The notes under the pieces: model-generated
Told to the model about the DNA's origin: nothing
Databases searched by the model: none
What the model saw: the letters and a program-made list of their open reading frames with translations, nothing else
In this document: positions 15,845-23,680 of the stretch, in pieces
Position numbering within the stretch: the first letter of the stretch is position 1
How the letters are laid out: every line of letters begins with the position of its first letter
Origin: Mollicutes bacterium
GTDB taxonomy: Bacteria > Bacillota_I > Bacilli_A > Izemoplasmatales > Izemoplasmataceae
Assembly: GCA_003553945.1 (NCBI GenBank)
Contig: PWEL01000029.1
Span: 1-60,980, forward strand
Length of the DNA stretch: 60,980 nt
Reading direction: 5' to 3'
Program-made: the position numbers and the translations under genes

Positions 15845-16667
15845 ATTTGAGACGCATGGCCGCGAGGAATCTCTCGAGCGCTTCTCCTTCGAGCGGCGTG
15901 CTACCGAGCTCACCGTGGCTCGAGTCATCGTCGATGCCGTGATAGTCGCTGCCCGCTGTGATGAATTGCCCCCTGGATTCAGCGAACGCCTTGAAACGCA
16001 CCTCATCGGCATCGGTATGCAGGGGATAGACCGCCTCAATCGCGTCATAGTCATATTCCAAAACTTCTTCGCGGACTTTGTCGCTGATCAGCCCCGGATG
16101 GGCAAGGGATATGACAATGTCGAAACGCCGCAAAAGTCTAATGCCTTCTTCTGTCGAAAGCTCCGTGCTGGGGACGTAGGCTTTCGCATGTTCGCCGAGG
16201 AAGCGGTCGAAGATCTCATCATGCGTATAGGGATAAGCGTCCATAATCGCCCTGGCGATGTGCGGCCTGGCGATGATGCCGTCGGAATGGCTGACGACCT
16301 GTTCGTAAGTGATGCTGATATCATAGAAACGCTTTAGATTTTCGATAAAACGCTTCGCGCGGTTCTCCCTTCCTTCTCGGATATAGGTGTAGTATGCCTG
16401 CATCGGCTCGGCCTGATAGGAATCATCACGGAAATACCCGAGGAGATGTACGCTTTTTCCGTCCTTCAGGGTGGAAAGCTCGATGCCGGGAATATAGGTC
16501 ATGTCGTGCGTCTTCGCAAGGGCGCGGTTCTTTTCTACACGGGCGCATACATCATGGTCGGTGATTGCCAGCACATCGACGCCCTTGGCCTTCGCCTTTT
16601 TGAACAATGCTTCCTGGGTGAGCTTCCCATCCGATTCTATTGTGTGGGTGTGGAGGTCTGCTTTCAT
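15843..16667 (-). CDS. PHP-domain phosphoesterase (YciV/RNase AM-like)
   Basis: 274 residues. DLHTHTIESDGKL at residues 4-16, ITDHDV (36-41), the PGIELST segment, ARPHIARA, LAHPGL and GSDYHG are the metal-ligand blocks of the standalone PHP family that hydrolyses 3',5'-nucleoside bisphosphates and 5' ends of small RNAs. It ends the transcript that begins with the Fe-type alcohol dehydrogenase and lies 3 bp after the YhaN-like gene, next to nucleic-acid enzymes, which fits a role in nucleotide turnover. Confidence 0.85.
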   Translation of the reverse strand: MKADLHTHTIESDGKLTQEALFKKAKAKGVDVLAITDHDVCARVEKNRALAKTHDMTYIPGIELSTLKDGKSVHLLGYFRDDSYQAEPMQAYYTYIREGRENRAKRFIENLKRFYDISITYEQVVSHSDGIIARPHIARAIMDAYPYTHDEIFDRFLGEHAKAYVPSTELSTEEGIRLLRRFDIVISLAHPGLISDKVREEVLEYDYDAIEAVYPLHTDADEVRFKAFAESRGQFITAGSDYHGIDDDSSHGELGSTPLEGEALERFLAAMRLK

Positions 16668-16670
16668 GGC

Positions 16671-19007
16671 TCATCCTCTTTCCAAGGTGATATGATTGTG
16701 CTTGATATCTAGCTCTTCAAGCGCTTCTGACTCGCGTAGATGGCAGGTGAACAGCAGGATCTGTCGGTCGGACTGGACCCTGTCCAGCGTCTCAAGGGCG
16801 CGTTTTAGGCGCTGTGCATCGAAATTGACGAAGGCATCGTCAAGAATCAGGGGGACATCGCCTTTCTCGAGCGCATCCAGTGTGCCGAGACGGATGGCGA
16901 GGTAGATCTGGTCGAGCGTGCCCGCTGAAAAGAACGTTTTATCCTCGAAGTCCTTATGGCTTGGATGCTCTACTCTGAAATCCAGCGACTTGGGCAGCTT
17001 GATACGGGTATAAGCATCGTCGGTGAAACGTTCGAGATAGTGCCCCACATGATGTTCGAGCGTCGGGGAGAAGGTCTCGGCGATGGTGGTGGATACATCT
17101 TCAAGCAGTTGCTTGGCCTTCTCATAGACCTTGCGCTTCCTAAGGAGCCGCGATGTCTCCTCCTCAGCCTGCAAACGTTCATGTTCGATGGTCGCGAGCG
17201 GCCGATGTCTCTCTTTTCTCGCTTCATGGGAGGCTTCTTTCTCCGTGATGCGCCGCTCAATCCGTTCGAGTTCCCGTTGCTTCTTTTCCAGGGAGGGCCT
17301 GTTGGATTCGTAGCCATCGAGCTTTTCGCGCGGGGCGGATTCGACCCTGGCCCTGTAGTCCTCAAAGCGCTCGCCTTCGAGCATCTCTTCGAGGTATTCA
17401 TGGAGCTTGCGCATCCTGATGAGGCAGTCTAGGCCTTCCGGCGTGAAGGGGAGGGCGAAACGCTTGAGCAGCGGGGCATACTCTTTTGACAGTTCCTCCA
17501 TCGCTTCATCGATTTCCCTGATGCGCTCATTGTTTCTTTTGTACTGTTCGCGGCGGGACTCCTCCCTGCCGTAGTAGGCCAGAAACGCCTCGGTATCAGG
17601 GACACTGTAACGCTCGAGGATGGCATCGATCTGTTCCCTGGTCTCTTTCACGTCATGGCTTTTGTTCTCATACATAGCTTCGGCGGCTTCGTGCCACTTC
17701 TTCAAAGCGGGGATCTTCCGGAAGTAGAGATGAAGGAAATAAACAAATGCGACGAGGGAGATGAATAGAAGAATGATGAAGGGCAGTGCTGAAATTTCAA
17801 GCAGTAGATGGAGGACTGCCAGCAGAACCCCTGATATTGCGGTCATGACTGTCACGCTCAAAGCGCGGAGTGCACGGCTTTTCCCTTTCTTATGCAGGGT
17901 CCGGCGCGCATCGACAGCCTCCTCGAGTTTTTCCAGATTCCGGATGTCGTCTTGTCCGGTGAGTTGTTTCAAGGTGGACCTGTCTTCCTTCAACGCTTGG
18001 AAAGCGTCGTCGTCAAGCACGTCCTCCTCTGTCGAAAGGCTCTTTCTCTCCGTACGGAGATCCCTGATATGATCGCGGTGGCTTTCTGCCTGCTCGAAAC
18101 ATTCGGGGTAGGCCTCGATGGCTTTTTCAATCGCTGGATAATCAACGCTTCCCTCTCCTTGTGAAGCCTTCTCCACCATGCGCCTTATCTTCTCGACACG
18201 CTCATCGATGGCATCGAGCCTCTGTTTCTCCTTCATGTTCTCCTGTTTTCGCAGGGTTTTTTCAAGATCTTCCTTCTCCGCATTCAAGGCGCGCTTATCC
18301 TCGCGGATTTCATCGATCCTCCGCCTTTCCTCAAGCAGGTATTCATGATGCTTTTTGGCGTTCTCATACTCTTCATCGAGGGATTCTTTCCGCTTAAGCG
18401 CTTGAGCGTAGGGTTTCGTCGGCGCGCGGGCGGTTCCGATTTCAGAGATGGCTTTTTCGAGGTGTCTAACAGCTTTTTCTACGGAAAAAGACTCCGTCTG
18501 TGTCGCGTTGAGATTGCGGAGGCGGGTGAGAAGGTCGTCCTGGGCCTCCTCATCAGTCTGCGGGGAAAGCTGCCTTAGGCTCAGCGTGTTCCGATAGAGC
18601 CGGTAGGGCATGTCGATGAAGGCGGCGATATCCGGGAGCTTGCTGACAGGGTCGATATCGAGCGAGTCGGTGATCTCTTCTCCGTTCACCTCTTTATAGA
18701 GTCTTACGCTGTCGGACCCCTTTTTGAAGGTCCTATGCAGCCGATATTCAGTTCCATCCTTCTCAAAAAGCAGCGCGCCCTTGTAAGGGGCGTTGCTTCT
18801 TGGTTGGTACCACTTGTGCAGGTCGAGATAGCGTTTCTGCTTGACATCAGGGTTCAAGAATCCATAGAACATGCCCTCTATGAAAGCATGGAGTGTGGAT
18901 TTTCCGCTCTCGTTGAGACCATAGATAAGATTGATGCCTGAACTGAGCGATAGAGAATGGTTTTCGAACATTCCGAACCCGTCGATGTGCAGGGAAGTAA
19001 GCTTCAT
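16671..19007 (-). CDS. YhaN-like SMC/Rad50-type ATPase
   Basis: 778 residues. Walker A GLNESGKST at 30-38 after FHIDGFGMF-like start (SLHIDGFGMFENHS). The middle is a long charged coiled coil broken near residues 370-420 by two hydrophobic helices, a hallmark of YhaN-type proteins as opposed to SbcC. The C-terminal half-site has FSAGTLDQIYLAIRLG (signature) and LILDDAFVNFD (Walker B) followed by ILLFTCH. It overlaps the YhaO-like gene by 4 bp, so the two probably form an SbcCD-like nuclease complex, perhaps at the membrane. Confidence 0.9.
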   Translation of the reverse strand: MKLTSLHIDGFGMFENHSLSLSSGINLIYGLNESGKSTLHAFIEGMFYGFLNPDVKQKRYLDLHKWYQPRSNAPYKGALLFEKDGTEYRLHRTFKKGSDSVRLYKEVNGEEITDSLDIDPVSKLPDIAAFIDMPYRLYRNTLSLRQLSPQTDEEAQDDLLTRLRNLNATQTESFSVEKAVRHLEKAISEIGTARAPTKPYAQALKRKESLDEEYENAKKHHEYLLEERRRIDEIREDKRALNAEKEDLEKTLRKQENMKEKQRLDAIDERVEKIRRMVEKASQGEGSVDYPAIEKAIEAYPECFEQAESHRDHIRDLRTERKSLSTEEDVLDDDAFQALKEDRSTLKQLTGQDDIRNLEKLEEAVDARRTLHKKGKSRALRALSVTVMTAISGVLLAVLHLLLEISALPFIILLFISLVAFVYFLHLYFRKIPALKKWHEAAEAMYENKSHDVKETREQIDAILERYSVPDTEAFLAYYGREESRREQYKRNNERIREIDEAMEELSKEYAPLLKRFALPFTPEGLDCLIRMRKLHEYLEEMLEGERFEDYRARVESAPREKLDGYESNRPSLEKKQRELERIERRITEKEASHEARKERHRPLATIEHERLQAEEETSRLLRKRKVYEKAKQLLEDVSTTIAETFSPTLEHHVGHYLERFTDDAYTRIKLPKSLDFRVEHPSHKDFEDKTFFSAGTLDQIYLAIRLGTLDALEKGDVPLILDDAFVNFDAQRLKRALETLDRVQSDRQILLFTCHLRESEALEELDIKHNHITLERG

Positions 19008-20080
19008 CGCGCACCCTCCTCTGTGTCAAGAAGCGCCCGCAGGGCAGCTTTCAGCACTTCCTCATCACGAGCTTTCGGAGGCTGTTTCTCGAAACGCTGG
19101 ATCATCTGTTCGACAATGGTATCCTTATAGCGCTGCTTGAGAGTCTCTAGATGAAGCGCCGCCTGGGTCTCGTCGCGGAATTCAATATAATGGAAATAGT
19201 CGTCGAGGATGCTTTTGAATTGAAGCGGGTCGATCGACATGGTCTCGTCGGCCTCCCCTGTCAGCCGCACGCGCACAAAACCATCGCGCAGCCCCGAAGG
19301 AAGGTCTTTCACCTTGTCGAGAATCTCCGATTCGCTTTCCACTTTGCTCACGGAGATCTCGCGCACATGATACGAGCGGATCTGCGAGGGGACGAACTGC
19401 GCCCGGACAAATCCGCGCACGTCGAGTTCGCCTTCAATGTAGCCTTTTTGCTCGGTTTCTGTAAAATCGAGGGGCTCCGGATTTCCGGGGTAGGCGATGT
19501 GCGGCGCTAGGAATGCATGCTGATGGATATGGCCGAGGGCGATGTAGTCGAACGGCAGGTCCTTGAGGGTCGGCACATCGGTAAGATAGTTTTCATCATG
19601 CAGCCTCTCTACATCACCGTGCAGGAGGAGGACATTCGCTTTATCAGGATCGACGCCATCGGCAAGCTCCTTCAGGAAGGCTTCGCTGAAATCATGGGTA
19701 TTGATGCCGTAGACATCCATCGTCTCTAAGGACACCTTGGGCGAACGCTTATTGAAAGTGTGGATGTTGTGGGCGCTGAGAAGACTTCTATAGGCCTTGT
19801 TGTGAAGAAACCCGTCGTGGTTCCCGATCAGAATAAAGACCTCGGCATCGAGGTGTTTCAGTTTTTCAAAGAGCCGCTCCATTTCATGAAGCGGCATATA
19901 TTGATCATCGAACATATCGCCGGCTATGAAAAGCGCTCCGGCATCGCGTGCGGCATCTATGACTCGCAAGAAGGACTCCCTCAATTCGTAGAGCCTCTTC
20001 TCATGAGCGGCAGAATCAGTGAACGCCGTATGCGTGAGCTTGGCGTTCAGATGGGCATCAGCGGTATGGATGAATTTCAT
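19004..20080 (-). CDS. YhaO-like metallophosphoesterase, SbcD/Mre11 type DNA exonuclease
   Basis: The ATG at 20080 is preceded by GGAG 7 nt upstream and starts the family sequence KFIHTADAHL. The five phosphoesterase motifs are seen: DAHL (9-12), FIAGDMFD, IGNHDG, LLHGD and ALGHIHQH. 358 residues. This is the nuclease partner of the YhaN-like ATPase coded just downstream. SbcCD-type complexes open hairpins and process broken DNA ends; the exact role of YhaO/YhaN is less well known. Confidence 0.9.
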   Translation of the reverse strand: MKFIHTADAHLNAKLTHTAFTDSAAHEKRLYELRESFLRVIDAARDAGALFIAGDMFDDQYMPLHEMERLFEKLKHLDAEVFILIGNHDGFLHNKAYRSLLSAHNIHTFNKRSPKVSLETMDVYGINTHDFSEAFLKELADGVDPDKANVLLLHGDVERLHDENYLTDVPTLKDLPFDYIALGHIHQHAFLAPHIAYPGNPEPLDFTETEQKGYIEGELDVRGFVRAQFVPSQIRSYHVREISVSKVESESEILDKVKDLPSGLRDGFVRVRLTGEADETMSIDPLQFKSILDDYFHYIEFRDETQAALHLETLKQRYKDTIVEQMIQRFEKQPPKARDEEVLKAALRALLDTEEGAR

Positions 20081-20084
20081 CGAC

Positions 20085-21188
20085 TCACTCCTTGGCCCGC
20101 TTGAATATTTCATAAAGCGCCTCGTCGCTCAGAGCTTCAAAGCGCGGAAATAGTCGTTTAAGCTCCACGACGTATTCGCTCGGGGATTCACTCAGTTCAG
20201 TCGTGGGAACATCACCGGTGAAAAGCGTGTTGACAAACGCTTCAAAAGCGATATAGAGATCGACGCTCGCATACGGAGTCTTGGAGAAAAGCGTCGTGAT
20301 ATCCTTGCGTGCCTTTTCGTCAAGAATCTCGAGACGATATTCAAGATAAGGCAGGACGCCATCACGTAAGAATGCATTATGCGGCGTCCTGGGATGAACG
20401 CTCTCAATTGTATCACTCATCTGATGAAGCGGGAACACACTCTTTGGCGCACCGATGCTATGGATGAGAAAACTCGCATAACCCAGCGTGTCGATGCTAT
20501 CAAGTGTGAGGGTCGCTTCAAAGGCCAGTTTCGCCCTGTCGTAGGCGAACGGGTTCATATCGCCCTGCATGATTTCGAACGCACGTATCATGATATCAAG
20601 GCGCGTATATAGAAGTCTCTCCTTCACGAGATGTTCATAACATGAGGGCGAGATGAAGATGGCATCGGGATAGAGGGATTCATCCTTGAGTCGTATATAC
20701 CGGCTGTCGTCATCATCATAGACGAGCGCCTGTTCATTCAACGCCCCCTGGAGCGAAGGCGTCGTCATGACCGCGAAGACAGGCAGCGCTGTATTCTTGA
20801 ATGGTGGTTCCTCCCTGCTTTTAAGCCAGGCCGACAGGAAGTCGGCTGGTTCATAGAGAAGCCTTCCCAGAATTTTACCGGCATCGATGACGCTGCCGCC
20901 ACCGAGGGTGAGGATGGCATCCGCCTCAAAAGCACGGCCGCTTTCGACCGCTTCCCTCAGTTTGTCTTCAGTGATGGGCGGGGCGCATCCATCGAACAAG
21001 CGATACGCCACCCCCTTCGCATCCAGAGCACTCTGGATGCTCCCGAGCATGTCATGACATGTCATGGCCACATGCCTGTCCGTCAGAATGAACACCCTTT
21101 TGAAACCTAAAGAAAAAAGGCGGTCCAGAAAGCCGTCCTGGTCCTTGAAATAGACCTGCATGGGAAGATGTGCAAAGAATTCGTCCAT
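20085..21188 (-). CDS. Iron-containing alcohol dehydrogenase family protein with altered metal site
   Basis: 367 residues. LTLGGGSVIDAGKI (about 92-105) is the nucleotide-binding motif of Fe-ADHs and the C-terminal helical domain follows. In the metal region the usual D-x3-H reads LDIMIRAFE: the Asp is there but the first His is Arg. The later SFLIHSIGAPKSVFPLHQM keeps two His residues at the expected spacing. A changed ligand set may mean a different metal or loss of activity. First gene of a four-gene operon with the YhaO/YhaN pair, 4 bp from yhaO. Confidence 0.8.
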   Translation of the reverse strand: MDEFFAHLPMQVYFKDQDGFLDRLFSLGFKRVFILTDRHVAMTCHDMLGSIQSALDAKGVAYRLFDGCAPPITEDKLREAVESGRAFEADAILTLGGGSVIDAGKILGRLLYEPADFLSAWLKSREEPPFKNTALPVFAVMTTPSLQGALNEQALVYDDDDSRYIRLKDESLYPDAIFISPSCYEHLVKERLLYTRLDIMIRAFEIMQGDMNPFAYDRAKLAFEATLTLDSIDTLGYASFLIHSIGAPKSVFPLHQMSDTIESVHPRTPHNAFLRDGVLPYLEYRLEILDEKARKDITTLFSKTPYASVDLYIAFEAFVNTLFTGDVPTTELSESPSEYVVELKRLFPRFEALSDEALYEIFKRAKE

Positions 21189-21213
21189 TGTGATACCTCG
21201 CTATTCTTAATTG

Positions 21214-21222
21214 ATTATAACA
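21214..21222 (-). promoter_or_regulatory. Extended -10 promoter of the Fe-ADH/YhaO/YhaN operon
   Basis: Minus strand TGT-TATAAT (21222-21214). No good -35 is seen, as usual for extended -10 promoters. 26 nt before the ATG. Confidence 0.6.
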
Positions 21223-21284
21223 TATTCCCGCCGCTCTCACCATCTGAGAAGGGGAAAGAAAATGCTTTTAGCATGAACAGGGTG

Positions 21285-21293
21285 TGCTATAAT
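21285..21293 (+). promoter_or_regulatory. Extended -10 promoter of the alkA-like gene
   Basis: TGC-TATAAT (21285-21293) just upstream of AAAGGTG and the ATG at 21309; divergent from the Fe-ADH promoter. The leader is about 10 nt. Confidence 0.6.
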
Positions 21294-21308
21294 GAGAAAG
21301 GTGATTCC

Positions 21309-21920
21309 ATGCAATACATCGTGCCTGAAGAAGCCAGGGAATTCTTGAAAGCGAAAGACGCCCGCATGCGCCGGTTGATCCTTTACGGCCAAGCGCCGAG
21401 GGAATATATCATAGAGGATGCCTTCAAAGCGCTTGTGGACATCATCGTCGGCCAGCAGATATCGGAGAAGGCCAAGGCCGCAATCCTTTCACGGGTGAAA
21501 GCGGCGTTCCCCACCATGGACCAACGCACCTTCGAATCGCTCGCTGAAGAGGACCTGACTGCCCTGGGCTTATCGCGTATGAAAGCCTCAACCATCATCC
21601 GCCTCGCTAAAAGCGATGAAGATTTCAATGCCTTGAAACAGGAAGACAAGCGCACTGTCAAAAAGAAGCTTACGGCTTTCAAGGGCATCGGCATGTGGAC
21701 AGTCGAGATGTTCTATTTCATCGCCATGCAGGATGAGGATGTGCTGAGCCTCAGGGACATGGGCATCCGCAACGCCTTGAAAACACTCTATGACTGCAGT
21801 GACAAGGACCTGCCGGCATTCAAGCCCTATTTCTCGCCCCATGGTTCAGCGGCTTCCGCATACCTCTGGACCATGCTTGCACTGGACGATGAAACCATCC
21901 AAACCATAAAAGGAGCGTGA
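21309..21920 (+). CDS. DNA-3-methyladenine glycosylase II (AlkA-like, HhH-GPD)
   Basis: Start ATG 21309, with AAAGGTG 6 nt upstream; the frame is open further 5' but crosses the promoter. 203 residues, short for AlkA because the N-terminal beta domain is missing. LVDIIVGQQIS (42-52) opens the HhH-GPD domain, FKGIGMWTVEM (124-134) is the helix-hairpin-helix, and Asp150 in LSLRDMGIRNAL is the catalytic Asp. It removes alkylated purines from DNA. It is followed at 5 bp by a carbonic-anhydrase-like gene, probably co-transcribed. Confidence 0.88.
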   Translation: MQYIVPEEAREFLKAKDARMRRLILYGQAPREYIIEDAFKALVDIIVGQQISEKAKAAILSRVKAAFPTMDQRTFESLAEEDLTALGLSRMKASTIIRLAKSDEDFNALKQEDKRTVKKKLTAFKGIGMWTVEMFYFIAMQDEDVLSLRDMGIRNALKTLYDCSDKDLPAFKPYFSPHGSAASAYLWTMLALDDETIQTIKGA

Positions 21921-21925
21921 ACGAC

Positions 21926-22429
21926 ATGCCAATGAAAACGTATAAAGGAAAGGAACCTGTCGCCATGGACAATGTGCGCATCTTCGAAGGCGCCATGGTC
22001 ATCGGCGACGTCCGCCTGGGCAAAAACACCGGCGTCTGGTTCAACGCCACCATCCGCGGCGACATGGACCGCGTTGAGATCGGCGAGAACACCAATGTCC
22101 AGGATAACGCTGTCATTCATACTGACAGCGGGGAGCCCACCGCCATAGGTAAAAACGTCACCATCGGTCACGGCGCCATCATTCATGCGGCGACTGTCGG
22201 CGACGGCGCCCTTATAGGCATGGGAAGCATCATCCTCAATAATGCCGAAATCGGTGAAGAAGCCCTTATCGGGGCGGGCACCGTCGTCCCTCCCGGGAAG
22301 AAGGTCCCGCCACGTTCCCTCGCTGTAGGCAATCCCATGAAAGTAGTGAAAGAACTTACAGACGAGGACATCTCTCGCATCCACGAGAACGCCGGTCACT
22401 ACGTTGCGCTGAAAGACACCTATCAATAA
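21926..22429 (+). CDS. Gamma-class carbonic anhydrase-like hexapeptide protein (YrdA type)
   Basis: I choose the ATG at 21926 (AAAGGAG 10 nt upstream) over the overlapping GTG at 21917. The 167-residue product is a left-handed beta-helix: repeated [IV]-x-x-[GN] hexapeptides from residue 16 to 150, with GVWFNATIRGD and the metal-binding histidines in AVIHT and IGHGAIIHA. Such proteins are zinc or iron trimers; many YrdA-type members have weak or no proven anhydrase activity. Confidence 0.88.
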   Translation: MPMKTYKGKEPVAMDNVRIFEGAMVIGDVRLGKNTGVWFNATIRGDMDRVEIGENTNVQDNAVIHTDSGEPTAIGKNVTIGHGAIIHAATVGDGALIGMGSIILNNAEIGEEALIGAGTVVPPGKKVPPRSLAVGNPMKVVKELTDEDISRIHENAGHYVALKDTYQ

Positions 22430-22450
22430 AAAACGCCGCGGCCGCGGCGT
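22430..22450 (-). terminator. Terminator with NotI-containing stem
   Basis: Minus strand ACGCCGC-GGCC-GCGGCGT followed by TTTTTTATT, directly after the stop of the EIIA-like gene. It lies between two convergent genes; in the plus direction the stem has no U tract. Confidence 0.75.
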
Positions 22451-22873
22451 CTAATCTTCATGTGTCTTGAACCATCTGATGAAACGCGCTTCATCGATGA
22501 GCGAAGAATCGTCGCGCATCAGGGAGACGAACTGGCTGATCCGCGCGAGTATCTTTCGGTGCGTGTCGTCGTCCTTCGCCCCGAAGACGAAATAATTGTG
22601 GATGGGCCTGCCGAAATACTGTACGGGCTCCTCCGTATGCAGGAACGCGATAAAAGGAATTTCAACACCTTCGTGCGGTCTTGCATGCAGGAAGACAGTG
22701 TCTTTTGTCAAGGCCAGTTCCGGACCGCTCTTGTGAATCTGTTCCACAATCTCCTTGAGATACATCGAGGTGAGCACCCCTACCTGAAGCAGGGGGGAGA
22801 CCGATTTATAGAGCCCTTCCTCCCAAGAATCGAGACGCTCGACGATTTCGGCATGCAGACGGATATCTTCCAT
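22451..22873 (-). CDS. PTS EIIA (mannitol/fructose type)-like protein
   Basis: The ATG at 22873 has GGAG 9 nt upstream and is preferred to upstream starts. 140 residues. The size, the GVLTSMYLKEIVEQI helix and the block FLHARPHEGVEIPF with a candidate phospho-His resemble EIIA domains of the fructose/mannitol family. Standalone EIIA proteins can deliver phosphate to a transporter or act as regulators (PtsN-like). No EIIB/EIIC genes are nearby, so a regulatory role is a reasonable guess. Own promoter and terminator. Confidence 0.7.
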   Translation of the reverse strand: MEDIRLHAEIVERLDSWEEGLYKSVSPLLQVGVLTSMYLKEIVEQIHKSGPELALTKDTVFLHARPHEGVEIPFIAFLHTEEPVQYFGRPIHNYFVFGAKDDDTHRKILARISQFVSLMRDDSSLIDEARFIRWFKTHED

Positions 22874-22928
22874 GGAATTCATCTCCTTCAAGCGTTCTCT
22901 TGCCAGAAGTGTTGAATAGAACAGGCAT

Positions 22929-22937
22929 ATTATAGCA
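22929..22937 (-). promoter_or_regulatory. Extended -10 promoter of the EIIA-like gene
   Basis: Minus strand TGC-TATAAT (22937-22929), about 50 nt before the ATG at 22873. Confidence 0.6.
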
Positions 22938-22994
22938 CAATACATCCGTTTTTATAAATTTTATGTTCCACATGTGCAAAGATGGCGGGTCTAT

Positions 22995-23002
22995 TGTATA
23001 AT
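22995..23002 (+). promoter_or_regulatory. Promoter of the CYTH gene
   Basis: TG-TATAAT (22995-23002), with a weak TGCAAA upstream at the -35 distance; AAGGAGG and ATG 23025 follow. Confidence 0.55.
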
Positions 23003-23024
23003 GTGAATGTAAGGAGGAAATTCT

Positions 23025-23642
23025 ATGGTTCAGAAAAAGCGCGTCCTCGACAAGGAACTCCGCCATGAACTCACCAAGGAAGAGTGCCATGAGATCATGG
23101 ATTATCTCATGGTCCAGTTCAGCGACTCCAAGGACATCCATTTCAACTACTATTTCGACACGCCTGATGGAGCGCTCGCCGAGCGGGACATCACCCTTCG
23201 CATGCGCACCATCCGCAAGGAGAACCACACATCCTACCACCTTACGCTCAAGGTGCCCACCATCGACGAGGCCACTTACCTCGAATATCATCAACGCCTC
23301 ACCGAACGTGAGATGCGCCGCATGGTCTACAACAACGAGCTACCCGAAGGGGAGATCAAGGACCTCGACTCCATCCACGGCGGCAACGTGAGGAACGTGA
23401 ACATGATCCGCGTCAACCGTGTGTACGCCAAGTACCTCGATTTCCATGTCTATTTCGACAAGATCTCCCACCGTGGGCGCACCTATTACGAAATCGGCAC
23501 CCGCATCGATTCCTCCCTGGTCTCCAAGGACAAGCAGTCCCAAGCGTTCAAGGACCTTCTCGCCTCATTCGGAATCACCTTCAAACAGACCGACAGGCGC
23601 TCGAGGAAATTCCGTTATAGAAACCGTCCGGGCAACAGATGA
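23025..23642 (+). CDS. CYTH-domain protein (YjbK-like triphosphate tunnel metalloenzyme)
   Basis: 205 residues. KELRHELTKEE near the start stands at the place of the ExExK motif, and later blocks NYYFDTPDGAL, LRMRTIRKEN and HLTLKVP are the alternating basic strands of the tunnel fold; YYEIGTRID ends it with an acidic strand. Related Bacillota proteins (YjbK) are next to RelA-type synthetases, which are not present here. The family hydrolyses triphosphates or binds inositol/poly-phosphates. Good AAGGAGG ribosome site. Confidence 0.8.
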   Translation: MVQKKRVLDKELRHELTKEECHEIMDYLMVQFSDSKDIHFNYYFDTPDGALAERDITLRMRTIRKENHTSYHLTLKVPTIDEATYLEYHQRLTEREMRRMVYNNELPEGEIKDLDSIHGGNVRNVNMIRVNRVYAKYLDFHVYFDKISHRGRTYYEIGTRIDSSLVSKDKQSQAFKDLLASFGITFKQTDRRSRKFRYRNRPGNR

Positions 23643-23644
23643 TC

Positions 23645-23680
23645 GAAAAAGACGCTCATTATGCAGCGTCTTTTTTTAAA
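23645..23680. terminator. Bidirectional terminator between CYTH gene and antiporter operon
   Basis: AGACGCT-CATTATGC-AGCGTCT with a run of seven T on the plus side and AAAAA on the other. It closes both convergent transcripts. Confidence 0.85.
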
